Assembly (NCBI RefSeq): GCF_004792695.1
Contig: NZ_SRXU01000007.1
Coordinates: 1-64,000, forward strand
Direction of reading: 5' to 3'
DNA: 64,000 nucleotides
DNA from: Sphingomonas naasensis
Lineage (GTDB): Bacteria > Pseudomonadota > Alphaproteobacteria > Sphingomonadales > Sphingomonadaceae
The notes beneath the pieces were generated by a model that did no database searches, had not been told where the DNA came from, and saw nothing but the letters and a program-made list of their open reading frames with translations. Position 1 is the stretch's first letter. Each line of letters begins with the position of its first letter. The translations under genes and the position numbers were made by a program. Of this stretch, positions 1 through 9,547 are shown in pieces.

Positions 1-340
1 CGGCGGCGGCGTCGCCGGCGGCAGGCGCCGGGGCAGCGGCGGGCGCGGGAGCCGGCTCGGCAGCGGCAGGGGCGGGCGCCGGGCTCGGCGATGCGGCTGC
101 GCCGCCGCCTTCACCGACCGTGGCGATCACGGCGCCGACCGCGACGGTGTCGCCGATCTTGACCAGCTGATCGCCCATCACGCCCGCGACGGGGGAGGGA
201 ACCTCGACCGAGACCTTGTCGGTCTCGAGGCTGGCGATCGGCTCGTCGAGCTTCACGGCGTCGCCGGGTTTCTTGAGCCATTCGCCGAGCGTCGCTTCGG
301 TGATCGACTCACCCAGAACTGGAACCTTGACGTCTGCCAT
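1..340 (-). CDS. sucB: Dihydrolipoyllysine succinyltransferase (E2 of 2-oxoglutarate dehydrogenase), N-terminal part
   Basis: This is the start of the E2 core of the 2-oxoglutarate dehydrogenase complex, which moves the succinyl group from E1 to CoA. The gene runs off the left edge, so only about 113 residues are visible. They form one lipoyl domain with the lipoylation motif [12 protein letters not shown] (lysine at about residue 42), followed by an Ala/Pro-rich swinging linker of the kind that joins lipoyl and catalytic domains. The ATG is at 338-340. It lies downstream of sucA on the same strand, separated by a REP-like palindrome. The catalytic domain is outside the window, so odhB/sucB is assigned from the N-terminus and neighbour. 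Confidence 0.93.
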   Translation of the reverse strand, partial: MADVKVPVLGESITEATLGEWLKKPGDAVKLDEPIASLETDKVSVEVPSPVAGVMGDQLVKIGDTVAVGAVIATVGEGGGAAASPSPAPAPAAAEPAPAPAAAPAPAAGDAAA

Positions 341-353
341 CTTGTCTACCCTC

Positions 354-427
354 GTCATCCCGGCGGAAGCCGGGATCTCCTGGTGTGGTACTTCATCGCC
401 CGAGATCCCGGCTTTCGCCGGGATGAC
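354..427. repeat. REP-like inverted pair between sucA and sucB
   Basis: Two copies of a GTCATCCCGGC-type hairpin face each other (about 354-379 and 402-427), giving nested inverted repeats with a short spacer. Related hairpins with the GTCATCCC(C/G)GC...GC(C/G)GGGAT core occur at 8970-9075 and 37358-37467. They lie between genes and code for nothing visible. They may stabilise or attenuate the sucA-sucB transcript. Confidence 0.8.
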
Positions 428-433
428 GGGATA

Positions 434-3370
434 TTACGACTTCCGGGTCCGGCGAATCTCTTCGCGGACGCTGTGGCCGAGCGCTTCGGCGACGAGCGCC
501 CCCTGCTCGGCGGTGTGGCGCTTCATCAGGCCGGTGGCGGGCGATGCCGCCGCGGCGCGACCGGCATAGCGCGGGCGCTGCGGCTTGACCTTCGCGTCGA
601 TCAGGCACTGTTCGATGAACGGCTCGACGAAGAACCAATAGCCGTTGTTCTTCGGCTCTTCCTGCGCCCAGATCACCTCTTCGAGGTTGGTCATTCGCTT
701 GAGGCGCACGGTGAGCGGCTCGCCCGGGAAGGGATAGAGCTGCTCGATCCTGACGATCGCGGTGTTCTTGTCGCCCGCCGCGTCGCGCGCCTCGATCAGG
801 TCATAGGCGACCTTGCCGGTGCACAGCACGAGCCGCTTCACGTCGGCATCGGCCGGTGCGTTGGGGTCCGACAGGATGCGCTTGAAGTGGCTGTCGCCGA
901 GGAAATCCTCGGCCTTCGACACCGCCATCTTGTGGCGGAGCAGCGACTTGGGCGTCATCTGCACCAGCGGCTTGCGGAAGTTGCGGTGCATCTGGCGGCG
1001 CAGCAGGTGGAAATAATTCGCCGGGGTGGTGATGTTGACCACCTGCATATTGTCCTGCGCGCACAGTTGGAGGAAGCGCTCGGGGCGCGCCGAGCTATGC
1101 TCGGGACCCTGGCCTTCATAGCCGTGCGGCAGCAGCATCACGAGCCCGTTGGCGCGCAGCCACTTGGCCTCGCCCGACGCGATGAACTGATCGATCATGA
1201 TCTGCGCGCCGTTGACGAAATCGCCGAACTGCGCCTCCCACAGCACCAGCGCCTTGGGGTCGGCCGAGGCATAGCCATATTCGAAGCCGAGCACGCCGTA
1301 CTCGGAGAGCGGGCTGTCGAGCACCTCGAACGATCCGTGCGGGATGGTCTGGAGCGGCACATATTTGTGCTCGTCCTTCTGATCGACCCAGACGGCGTGG
1401 CGCTGCGAGAAGGTGCCACGGCCCGAATCCTGACCCGAAAGACGGACGCCGAAGCCTTCGGAGAGCAGCGCGCCGAACGCCAGCGCCTCGCCGGTCGCCC
1501 AGTCGAAATTCTCGCCGGACCTGAACATCTCGCGCTTGGCGTCGAGCACGCGGCCGAGCGTCTTGTGGATCTCGAGATCGCCAGGGATCTCGGTCAGCGT
1601 GCGACCGAGGCTGTCGAACAGCTTCTTCTCGATGCCGGTATCGACGCTGCGCCGCGCGGTCTCGGGATCGGCCGGGGCGCCGAGGCCCGACCAGCGGCCG
1701 GCGAACCAGTCGGCCTTGTTGGGCAGATACGACTTGCCCGCCTCGAACTCGCCTTCGAGCAGATTGGTGAACTGGTGGGTCTTCTCGTCGACGAAGCCCT
1801 GATCGGCGACGCCCTCAGCGGCGAGACGCTTCGCATAGACCTCGCTCACCGGCGGATGCTGCTTGATCTTGGCGTACATCAGCGGCTGCGTGAAGCTGGG
1901 CTCGTCGCCTTCGTTATGGCCGAAGCGGCGATAGCACCACATGTCGATCACGACGTCGCGCTTGAACTTCTGGCGGAACTCGATCGCGACCTTGCACGCG
2001 AAGGTCACCGCCTCGGGATCGTCGCCGTTGACGTGCAGGATCGGCGCCTGGACGCCCTTGGCGACGTCCGACGGATAGGGCGAGGAACGCGCGAACTGCG
2101 GGCTCGTCGTGAAGCCGATCTGGTTGTTGATGACGAAGTGGATGCAGCCGCCGGTATTGTAGCCGCGGATGCCCGAGAAGCCGAGGCACTCCCAGACGAT
2201 GCCCTGGCCGGCCATCGCGGCGTCGCCATGGATCAGGACCGGAAGCACCTGCTCATGCTCGGCGAGATCGCTGCGCAGCGTCTGCAGCGCGCGAACCTTG
2301 CCGAGGACGACCGGGTCGACCGCCTCGAGATGCGATGGGTTGGCGACCAGCGACATATGGACGCTGATCCCGTCAAACTCGCGGTCGGTGCTGGTGCCGA
2401 GGTGATACTTCACGTCGCCCGATCCGGCGACGTCGTCGGGATTGGCCGAGCCGCCGCCGAACTCGTGGAAGATCACGCGGAACGGCTTCGACATCACGTT
2501 GGCGAGGACGTTCAGACGGCCGCGATGGGCCATGCCATAGACGATCTCGCGGATGCCGAGCTGGCCACCATATTTGATCACCGCCTCGAGCGCGGGGATC
2601 ATCGCTTCGCCGCCGTCGAGCCCGAAGCGCTTGGTGCCGACATATTTCTTGCCGAGGAAGCGTTCCCACTGCTCGGCTTCGATCACCTTGGAGAGGATCG
2701 CCTTCTTGCCGTCGGGCGTGAACTGGATCGCCTTGTCCTTGCCCTCCATCAGCTCCTGAAGGAAGCGGCGCTCCTCGACATCGGCGATGTGCATATATTC
2801 GAGGCCGACATTGCCGCAGTAATTGGCCTGCAGGATCGCGACGATCTCGCGCACGGTCGCCTTTTCGAGGCCGAGCACGCCGCCGAGATAGATCGGGCGA
2901 TCGAGATCGGCGCCGGTGAAGCCGTGATATTCGGGCGTCATGTCGGCGGGCAGATCCTGCCGCGCGATGCCGAGCGGATCGAGATTGGCGGCGAGATGGC
3001 CGCGCACGCGATAGGTGCGGATCAGCAGCATCGCGCGGATCGAATCGCCCGCGGCCTTGACGATATCGGCTTCGGACGCCGCCGGCGCCGCAGCCTTGGG
3101 TGCCGGGGCGCCGCCCTTGGCGGGCTTGGGCGCGGGCTCCATCTGGGTCGGGTCGAGCCCGGCGGTGAGCGCGTCGGTCTCGGTCAGCGGCCAGCGCGGA
3201 TTGGCCCAGCTCGGGCCCGAGGCGGTGTTGTCGAGGCCTTCGAAGAACTGGCGCCAGCCGGCTTCGACCGCATTGGGGTCGGCCTTGTAACGGCGATACA
3301 GCGTCTCGATGAAGGCGGGGCTCACCCCGCCGGCGATCTGCTCGAAATCCAGGCCTTCGTAGCCCATCAT
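434..3370 (-). CDS. sucA: 2-oxoglutarate dehydrogenase E1 component
   Basis: A thiamine-diphosphate enzyme that decarboxylates 2-oxoglutarate and passes the succinyl group to the lipoyl domain of E2. At 978 aa it is full length for the family. Visible features are the short N-terminal E2-binding segment (EGLDFEQIAGG), an Ala/Pro/Lys-rich linker near residues 80-100, the E1 signature GMAHRGRLNVL near residue 280, GDAAMAGQG near the thiamine site, and the C-terminal transketolase-like half ending in the WAQEEPKNNG signature. The start ATG ATG at 3370 follows a purine-rich GAAGGAAGAAG stretch. It sits between sucD and sucB on the same strand, so this is the expected suc operon, although REP-like hairpins lie in both flanking gaps. 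Confidence 0.98.
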   Translation of the reverse strand: MMGYEGLDFEQIAGGVSPAFIETLYRRYKADPNAVEAGWRQFFEGLDNTASGPSWANPRWPLTETDALTAGLDPTQMEPAPKPAKGGAPAPKAAAPAASEADIVKAAGDSIRAMLLIRTYRVRGHLAANLDPLGIARQDLPADMTPEYHGFTGADLDRPIYLGGVLGLEKATVREIVAILQANYCGNVGLEYMHIADVEERRFLQELMEGKDKAIQFTPDGKKAILSKVIEAEQWERFLGKKYVGTKRFGLDGGEAMIPALEAVIKYGGQLGIREIVYGMAHRGRLNVLANVMSKPFRVIFHEFGGGSANPDDVAGSGDVKYHLGTSTDREFDGISVHMSLVANPSHLEAVDPVVLGKVRALQTLRSDLAEHEQVLPVLIHGDAAMAGQGIVWECLGFSGIRGYNTGGCIHFVINNQIGFTTSPQFARSSPYPSDVAKGVQAPILHVNGDDPEAVTFACKVAIEFRQKFKRDVVIDMWCYRRFGHNEGDEPSFTQPLMYAKIKQHPPVSEVYAKRLAAEGVADQGFVDEKTHQFTNLLEGEFEAGKSYLPNKADWFAGRWSGLGAPADPETARRSVDTGIEKKLFDSLGRTLTEIPGDLEIHKTLGRVLDAKREMFRSGENFDWATGEALAFGALLSEGFGVRLSGQDSGRGTFSQRHAVWVDQKDEHKYVPLQTIPHGSFEVLDSPLSEYGVLGFEYGYASADPKALVLWEAQFGDFVNGAQIMIDQFIASGEAKWLRANGLVMLLPHGYEGQGPEHSSARPERFLQLCAQDNMQVVNITTPANYFHLLRRQMHRNFRKPLVQMTPKSLLRHKMAVSKAEDFLGDSHFKRILSDPNAPADADVKRLVLCTGKVAYDLIEARDAAGDKNTAIVRIEQLYPFPGEPLTVRLKRMTNLEEVIWAQEEPKNNGYWFFVEPFIEQCLIDAKVKPQRPRYAGRAAAASPATGLMKRHTAEQGALVAEALGHSVREEIRRTRKS

Positions 3371-3385
3371 CTTCTTCCTTCTTTT

Positions 3386-3514
3386 CCCTCTCCCACCGGG
3401 AGAGGGAGGGGCCCGCTCGGCGAAGCCGAGTGGGAGGGTGAGGGTCGAAAGGTGGGGCTGCCCTCACCCTTCCGCCACCTTCGGTGGCTCCCTCCCGCTC
3501 CCGGCGGGAGCGGG
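3386..3514. repeat. Cluster of REP-like hairpins between sucD and sucA
   Basis: The gap contains three back-to-back palindromes: CCCTCTCCC/GGGAGAGGG (3386-3406), a GCTCGG/CCGAGT stem near 3413-3433, and CCCGCTCCCG/CGGGAGCGGG (3494-3514) followed by ATTTTT on the plus strand. A similar B-type array is found at 47899-48027. The T-run is on the strand opposite to suc transcription, so it would not act as a sucD terminator. Confidence 0.75.
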
Positions 3515-3518
3515 ATTT

Positions 3519-4403
3519 TTAACCCTTCAACACTTCGACCAGCGTCTCGCCGAGCAGCGAGGGGCTGGCCGAGACGCGGATGCCGGCAGCTTCCATCGCC
3601 GCGATCTTGCTCTCGGCATCGCCCTTCCCGCCCGACACGATCGCGCCGGCATGGCCCATGCGGCGGCCCGGAGGCGCGGTGCGGCCGGCGATGAAGCCCG
3701 CCATCGGCTTCTTGCGGCCCTTCTTCGCCTCGTCGATCAGGAACTGTGCGGCCTGCTCCTCGGCGTCGCCGCCGATCTCGCCGATCATGATGATCGACTG
3801 GGTCGCCTCGTCGGCGAGGAACAGCTCGAGCACGTCGATGAAGTTGGTGCCGTTGACGGGATCGCCGCCGATGCCGACCGCAGTGGTCTGGCCGAGCCCG
3901 GCATTGGTGGTCTGGAACACCGCCTCATAGGTGAGCGTGCCCGAGCGCGAGACGACGCCGACCGAGCCCCTGGAGAAGATGCTGCCGGGCATGATGCCGA
4001 TCTTGCATTCGCCGGGGGTGAGAACGCCGGGGCAGTTCGGGCCGATCAGCCGCGACTTCGAGCCGGTCAGCGCGCGCTTGACGCGGACCATGTCGAGCAC
4101 CGGGATGCCCTCGGTGATCGCGACGATCAGCGGGATCTCGGCGTCGATCGCCTCGAGGATCGAGTCCGCGGCGAAGGGCGGCGGGACGTAGATCACCGAC
4201 GCGTCGGCGCCGGTCTTCGACTTGGCTTCGGCGACGGTGTCGAACACCGGCAGGCCGAGATGCTCGGTGCCGCCCTTGCCCGGCGTCACGCCGCCGACCA
4301 TCTGCGTGCCGTATTCGAGCGCCGCCTTGGTGTGGAAGCTGCCGGTCTCACCGGTCATGCCCTGGGTGATGACCTTGGTGTTCTTGTTGACGAGGATGCT
4401 CAT
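3519..4403 (-). CDS. sucD: Succinyl-CoA ligase [ADP-forming] subunit alpha
   Basis: The alpha subunit carries the CoA-binding Rossmann domain and the phosphohistidine of succinyl-CoA synthetase, which makes ATP or GTP from succinyl-CoA. The 294 aa length is standard. The start is set at [18 protein letters not shown] (ATG 4401-4403); an in-frame extension upstream is not family-like. The C-terminal motif [15 protein letters not shown] contains the phosphorylated histidine, and [11 protein letters not shown] is the usual central signature. The partner beta gene sucC is not next to it: a GIY-YIG gene and mdh lie upstream instead, so sucC must be elsewhere. Confidence 0.98.
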   Translation of the reverse strand: MSILVNKNTKVITQGMTGETGSFHTKAALEYGTQMVGGVTPGKGGTEHLGLPVFDTVAEAKSKTGADASVIYVPPPFAADSILEAIDAEIPLIVAITEGIPVLDMVRVKRALTGSKSRLIGPNCPGVLTPGECKIGIMPGSIFSRGSVGVVSRSGTLTYEAVFQTTNAGLGQTTAVGIGGDPVNGTNFIDVLELFLADEATQSIIMIGEIGGDAEEQAAQFLIDEAKKGRKKPMAGFIAGRTAPPGRRMGHAGAIVSGGKGDAESKIAAMEAAGIRVSASPSLLGETLVEVLKG

Positions 4404-4430
4404 CGGTCCGCCGTTCCTTCTAAACCTGCT

Positions 4431-4456
4431 CACCCCGGCGAAGGCCGGGGCCCAGT
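4431..4456. repeat. Left arm of a perfect 26-bp inverted repeat around the GIY-YIG gene
   Basis: This REP-type hairpin (core CCCCGGCGAAGGCCGGGG) is an exact reverse complement of 4779-4804 over 26 bases. The two arms enclose the GIY-YIG gene at 4467-4763, and similarity stops just outside the 26 bases on both sides. Confidence 0.85.
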
Positions 4457-4466
4457 CTGGAAGCGC

Positions 4467-4763
4467 TCAAGGTGTCGCGATGCGGTCGTAAAGATCTTCC
4501 CATTCGGGGTTCATCCCTTCGATCTCTCGCAACTTCCAAGCGCGCTGCCACTCCTTCATTGGCCGCTCGCGTTGACGCGCGGCTTCCAAACTCGAATGCG
4601 GCTCGTACCAGACGAGCAACTTGCACCCGTACTTCTTCGTGAACCCGTCGACCACGCCATTGCGGTGCTCCCAGGCACGCTTGGCAAGGTCGAACGCGGA
4701 GCCGGTGTAGAGCGTGCCATTTCGCCCGCTCGCCATGATGTAGACATAGCCCTTGTCTTCCAT
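4467..4763 (-). CDS. Small GIY-YIG nuclease-family protein
   Basis: A 98-residue single-domain protein of the GIY-YIG superfamily (UPF0213/YhbQ-like group). The motif pair appears as YVYIMAS (residues 6-12) and LYTGSAFDLAKRAWEH (residues 18-33). The conserved C-terminal block (RERPMKEWQRAWKLREIE, then MNPEWEDL) matches the REKQ-K-W...EAMNPEW pattern of the family. Biochemical roles of these small proteins are mostly unknown, although the fold is that of DNA endonucleases. The gene lies between mdh and sucD, where no nuclease is expected, and is bracketed by perfect 26-bp inverted REP arms. Its base composition looks less GC-rich than its neighbours. Together these suggest a separately acquired cassette. 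Confidence 0.93.
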   Translation of the reverse strand: MEDKGYVYIMASGRNGTLYTGSAFDLAKRAWEHRNGVVDGFTKKYGCKLLVWYEPHSSLEAARQRERPMKEWQRAWKLREIEGMNPEWEDLYDRIATP

Positions 4764-4778
4764 CGCGGCCGCTCCGCA

Positions 4779-4804
4779 ACTGGGCCCCGGCCTTCGCCGG
4801 GGTG
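4779..4804. repeat. Right arm of the 26-bp inverted repeat around the GIY-YIG gene
   Basis: Exact reverse complement of 4431-4456, lying just upstream of the GIY-YIG start and just downstream of the mdh stop codon. Confidence 0.85.
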
Positions 4805-4824
4805 GAGTTCACTCCTTTAGATTG

Positions 4825-5796
<972 letters not shown>

Positions 5797-5908
5797 TTAG
5801 CGTAGTCAAGCAGCCGCAGACGCAACTGGGGCGCCCTGAAATCCGGGGCGGCTTAGACCCATGATAGGAGGGTCGCAACCCGGGAATCGCTGTAGATCCG
5901 GATTATCT

Positions 5909-5925
5909 TTGCGACTAATTCGCAA
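5909..5925. promoter_or_regulatory. Candidate Fur/Mur-type palindrome upstream of mdh
   Basis: TTGCGA-CTAAT-TCGCAA is a perfect inverted repeat with 6-bp arms. It fits the TGC-N9-GCA form that I recall for Fur/Mur sites in Alphaproteobacteria. It lies about 120-140 bp upstream of the mdh start, in an AT-richer patch of a GC-rich gap. Calling it a Fur site is inference. Confidence 0.4.
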
Positions 5926-5956
5926 GTGCAATAAGCGACGCGCACGCCGGCGCGGG

Positions 5957-7798
5957 TCAGCGGTTGGACCCGGCGCGGCGGCGATATTCCTCCGCGAGCA
6001 CATAGAACGCCTGTTTGCGTGCGCCGGTTTCCGAGATCAGTCCCTTGCGGTTCCAGCCCTGCTGGAACACCGGATGCTGGCGGCGCGGCGAGCGGAAATC
6101 CTTGAGCAGCCACGGGCTCATCCCGGCGAGGAAGGGCACCTTGGCAGCCATCGCCAGCGTCTGGCGGAAATACTCGGCCTGGAATTCCTCGCTGAACTTG
6201 TGCGGCCGGCTGGCGGCGTCGTGATAGCCGGCCTGGGCATCGGCGCCGAATTCAGAGAAGATCAGCGGCTTGTCCGTCGGCGAGCGCCATTCGAACCCGG
6301 GCAGATCGGCGAGCGGGTCCTGCGAGTACCAGCCGTTATAGGTGTTGATCGCCATCACATCGAGATCGGCGACCAGCGGGTCGTCGATGCTCATCACCTT
6401 GCCCTCGCGCTTGCTGAGCAAGGCCGCGGTGACCAGCCGGCTGTCGTCGAACCCGCGGACGTCGGCGATCAGCGTGCGCAGGAACGCATTGCGCGCGTCG
6501 CCGACCGGGGTTTCGTTGGCGACGCTCCACAAGGCGATCGAGGCGCGGTTGCGGTCGCGCAGGATGTTCTCGCGCAGCTGCGTGCGGGCGTCGGCGAGCG
6601 TCTTCGGGTTTTCCCAATTGACGCGCCAATAGACGGGAACCTCGCTCCACACGAGCAGTCCGAGCTCGTCGGCCATCCGCGTCATCACTTCGCTGTGCGG
6701 ATAGTGCGCCAGGCGGACGAAGTTGCCGTTGAGGCCGAGCTTGATCTCGGTGAGCAATGCGCGGGCGGCGGCGGGGGTGATCGCGCGGATCGGATTGTTG
6801 CCGAGTTCCTCCTCGTGCATCGAGATGCCGCGCAGGAAAACGGGCTTGCCGTTGAGCAGGATCTGCGTGCCGCGGGTCTCGATCGTGCGAAAGCCGATAC
6901 GGTCGCGAAGCACGTCGTCGCCCGACGCGGTCTCGACGTCGTAGAGCGTCGGCGCTTCGGGTGACCAGCGCTTGAGGGCGCGGGGGGCGGGGGCGCTGCC
7001 GGTCCATTGGCCGTCCTGACCGGTTCTGCCCGAGAGCGTGAGGCCGAGCGCGGGGATGCGGACGCTGAAATCGCGGTTCGACGCCTGACTGCCATAGATC
7101 CGGATATCGGCATGGATGCGCCCGTCGCGGCCGAGGCGAACCCATGCATTGTCGACGAAGGTCTCGGGCACGGTGATCAGCGTCACCGAACGCGTGATGC
7201 CGCCATAGGTCTCCCAATCGGTGACCGGCGGGGGAACGTCGTCGTCGGTGCGCGCGGAATCGACGCCGACGGTGATCTGGTTGCTGCCGTCGCGGAGCAA
7301 CTCGGTCACGTCGAAGACGAAGGGGGTGAAGCCGCCGCGATGGTTGCCGACCGACTTGCCGTTGAGATAGACGTCGGCGGTATAATCCGCGGCGCCGAAG
7401 CGCAGGAACACGCGGGTGCCGGGCGCGGGCTTGCGCGCTTCGAAGTTACGCTGGTACCAGACGAGCCCCTGATAATAACGCATCTCGGCGGCGTGGCCGA
7501 TCCAGCTGCCGGGAAGGTGGACCACCGGCGAGCGCTGCATGTCGAATTCGTAGAGCGCGCTCGGATTCTTCTCGAGCGCATCGGCCTGGTTGACCTCGCT
7601 CCAGCGCCGGCTGCTCTCGCCGGGCATGCCGCCATGGAAGCCGGCCTTGCCGTCGCGATAGGGATCGACCGACCAGTGCCACGCGCCATCGAGGCTCTGC
7701 GAGGGGCGCATGTCGGCGCCGGTGAGCAGCGCCTGGGCGAGCGCGGGAGGGGCGAGGAACAGCGCCAGCAAAACCAGCACGCGCGACAACAGCCTCAT
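5957..7798 (-). CDS. Secreted glycoside hydrolase family 2 protein (beta-glucuronidase/galactosidase-like)
   Basis: A 613-residue GH2 enzyme with a Sec signal peptide (MRLLSRVLVLLALFLAPPALAQ), so it probably acts in the periplasm or outside. The order is a galactose-binding-like sugar-binding domain (about 30-200), an Ig-like domain (to about 300), and a TIM barrel. The catalytic acid/base is Glu429 in WSVANE and the likely nucleophile is Glu516 in LIFSEFGAD. The motif layout resembles beta-glucuronidases, but substrate cannot be fixed from sequence. The ATG at 7798 follows a strong AAAGGAGG. It interrupts the zapE-mdh order on the same strand and may be an insertion in the TCA cluster. Confidence 0.93.
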   Translation of the reverse strand: MRLLSRVLVLLALFLAPPALAQALLTGADMRPSQSLDGAWHWSVDPYRDGKAGFHGGMPGESSRRWSEVNQADALEKNPSALYEFDMQRSPVVHLPGSWIGHAAEMRYYQGLVWYQRNFEARKPAPGTRVFLRFGAADYTADVYLNGKSVGNHRGGFTPFVFDVTELLRDGSNQITVGVDSARTDDDVPPPVTDWETYGGITRSVTLITVPETFVDNAWVRLGRDGRIHADIRIYGSQASNRDFSVRIPALGLTLSGRTGQDGQWTGSAPAPRALKRWSPEAPTLYDVETASGDDVLRDRIGFRTIETRGTQILLNGKPVFLRGISMHEEELGNNPIRAITPAAARALLTEIKLGLNGNFVRLAHYPHSEVMTRMADELGLLVWSEVPVYWRVNWENPKTLADARTQLRENILRDRNRASIALWSVANETPVGDARNAFLRTLIADVRGFDDSRLVTAALLSKREGKVMSIDDPLVADLDVMAINTYNGWYSQDPLADLPGFEWRSPTDKPLIFSEFGADAQAGYHDAASRPHKFSEEFQAEYFRQTLAMAAKVPFLAGMSPWLLKDFRSPRRQHPVFQQGWNRKGLISETGARKQAFYVLAEEYRRRAGSNR

Positions 7799-7813
7799 TA
7801 TGCCCTCCTTTGT

Positions 7814-7833
7814 GCTCCGGCCTTCGCCGGGGC
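7814..7833. repeat. Single REP-like hairpin
   Basis: A solitary GCTCCGGC...GCCGGGGC hairpin between the zapE stop and the GH2 start, related in core sequence to the arms around the GIY-YIG gene. No T-run follows on either side. Confidence 0.6.
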
Positions 7834-7845
7834 AATGCCGTCAGC

Positions 7846-8958
7846 CTAATGCTCGCCGTGGCCCTCGGCCAGATATTCGTCGGACGCCATTTCATGGAGC
7901 CGCGACGCGGTGCGCTCGAATTCGAAGGCGCCGTCGCCGGCGATGTAGAGATCGTCGGGCAGCGCATCGGCGGCGGCGAGCAGCTTGACCCGGTTCTCGT
8001 AGAGCGCGTCGACCAGCGTCACGAAGCGCGCCGCCTCGTTGCGGTTCTCGGGGCCCAGCCGCGGGATGCCGACGAGGATGACGGTGTGGAAACGGTGCGC
8101 GATGGCAAGATAGTCAGGCGCGCCGCGCGCCTCGCCGCACAGCTTTTTGAACGAGAAGACCGCGACGCCCTTCACGCAGCGCGGGACATGGATCGTGCGG
8201 CCGCCAGGTACGGGCAGATCGCAGGCGGGCACGCGCGCCGCATCCTCGACCGGATAGTCGGTGAGGCGGAAAAAGGCAGCGGAGAGCGTCGCGGTCGCCT
8301 CTGGGCCGTTGGGCACCAGCCAGGTCTTCATGCTGCCCAGCCGATCGAGCCGATAGTCGACCGGGCCGTTGAGCGTGAGCACGTCCATTCGGGCTTCGAT
8401 CAGCGCGATGAAGGGCAGGAAGAGCTGGCGGTTGAGCCCGTCCTTGTAGAGGTCGCCCGGCGCGCGGTTCGACGTGGCGACGACGGTCAGGCCATGCCCC
8501 ATCATCTCGATGAACAGCCGCGAGAGGATCATCGCGTCGGCGGGGTTGTTGACCACCATTTCGTCGAAAGCGAGCAGGCGGATGTCCTCTGCCATCGCCT
8601 CGGCGACCGCGACCACCGGATCGGCGGTGTTTTTCTGGCGCTCGAGGTTGAGCCGCTGGTGCACCTCGAGCATGAACTCGTGGAAATGGACGCGACGTTT
8701 GCGGCGAATGTCGACGCAGTCGAACAGCAGGTCCATCAGCATCGATTTGCCGCGACCGACGCCGCCCCACAGATAGACCCCGCGCGGCGGCTCGGGGGCG
8801 CGACCGAGCGCGCGCCACAGGATGCTGCCTTTCTTCGGCACGGCCTCGAGTTCCTCGGCGAGCCGATCGAGCCGCGCGGCGGCGGCGGCCTGTTCGGCAT
8901 CGGCACGGAGTTCCCCCGCGGCGACCAGCGCATCGTAGCGGGCGAGGACCTTGCTCAA
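7846..8958 (-). CDS. zapE: Cell division protein ZapE (AFG1-like ATPase)
   Basis: A 370-residue AFG1/ZapE-type P-loop ATPase, linked to the divisome in E. coli and to mitochondrial protein quality control in eukaryotes. It has Walker A GGVGRGKS (residues 65-72), Walker B LLAFDE (128-133), and the family block HFHEFMLEVHQRL. The start appears to be TTG at 8958 (MSKVLARYDALV), because the usual family N-terminus begins exactly there and no better codon lies nearby. It lies between the sdhB-thioesterase pair and the GH2 gene. Its place beside sdh and mdh genes is, as far as I recall, common in sphingomonads. Confidence 0.95.
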   Translation of the reverse strand: MSKVLARYDALVAAGELRADAEQAAAAARLDRLAEELEAVPKKGSILWRALGRAPEPPRGVYLWGGVGRGKSMLMDLLFDCVDIRRKRRVHFHEFMLEVHQRLNLERQKNTADPVVAVAEAMAEDIRLLAFDEMVVNNPADAMILSRLFIEMMGHGLTVVATSNRAPGDLYKDGLNRQLFLPFIALIEARMDVLTLNGPVDYRLDRLGSMKTWLVPNGPEATATLSAAFFRLTDYPVEDAARVPACDLPVPGGRTIHVPRCVKGVAVFSFKKLCGEARGAPDYLAIAHRFHTVILVGIPRLGPENRNEAARFVTLVDALYENRVKLLAAADALPDDLYIAGDGAFEFERTASRLHEMASDEYLAEGHGEH

Positions 8959-8969
8959 CGCCGCCCCTC

Positions 8970-9075
8970 GTCATCCCCGCGAAAGCGGGGACCCATCTCG
9001 CGCGCGATCCCCAGGCGCACCGGATGCATTTCGCTGCGCCTTCCGGAGATGGGCCCCCGCTTTCGCGGGGGTGAC
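8970..9075. repeat. Large REP-like inverted pair
   Basis: Two hairpins with GTCATCCCCGCGAAAGCGGGG-type cores face each other across a spacer of about 40 bp, with an outer shared CCATCTC/GAGATGG pair. The element fills almost the whole gap between zapE and the thioesterase gene. Confidence 0.8.
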
Positions 9076-9094
9076 GCAATACGGGAAAGGCGTG

Positions 9095-9547
9095 TCATTT
9101 GGCCGACGGTTTCCGGATCGTGCCGAGGAAGCTGGCGACCATCACCTCGTCCTGCACCACCACGCCGCGCAGGAAGAGCAGCCGGCCGGTCTCGCGGAGC
9201 AGCTCGACACGCGCCTCGGTCGCCACGCCGATCGCGCCGCCGGTGATGAACTGGATCGACATGTCGAGCGTCGACGCCGGCCCACTGAGCACGCCGAAGC
9301 TGCGACCCGCGGCGAACAGCGCCATGTCGATGAAGCCGGCCAGCGCGCCGCCATGGATATGGTCGCGCAGATTCGAATGTTCGTGGCGGAACGTCGTGCG
9401 GACGCGCGCGATCCGCTCCTCGCGCTTGACCGAGAGCGCGCCGATGAAGCTGTTGAAGCGGCCGGAGTCGAGGATCTGCCAGCGCTTCCAGCCCGGCAGA
9501 TCGGGATCGTCGTCGTAGCGGAAATGCTGCTCGACGAACTCGCTCAA
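9095..9547 (-). CDS. PaaI-family hotdog thioesterase
   Basis: A 150-residue hotdog-fold acyl-CoA thioesterase of the PaaI/YbgC-like class. The family motif [21 protein letters not shown] carries the HGG turn and the helix with the catalytic acidic residue. The start is TTG in a TTGA overlap with the sdhB stop (9544-9547), so it is translationally coupled to sdhB. Substrate cannot be predicted. The coupling suggests co-expression with respiration, possibly hydrolysing acyl-CoAs from the TCA region, but this is inference. Confidence 0.9.
   Translation of the reverse strand: MSEFVEQHFRYDDDPDLPGWKRWQILDSGRFNSFIGALSVKREERIARVRTTFRHEHSNLRDHIHGGALAGFIDMALFAAGRSFGVLSGPASTLDMSIQFITGGAIGVATEARVELLRETGRLLFLRGVVVQDEVMVASFLGTIRKPSAK

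Noticed and set aside
3494..3520. Hairpin plus ATTTTT after sucD as its terminator
   Set aside because: The T-run is on the plus strand, opposite to sucD transcription.
383..3694. Very long open frame on the plus strand opposite sucA (over 1,000 codons)
   Set aside because: Antisense to a fully recognisable sucA; such shadows are normal in GC-rich codon-biased genes, and the product has no recognisable domain.
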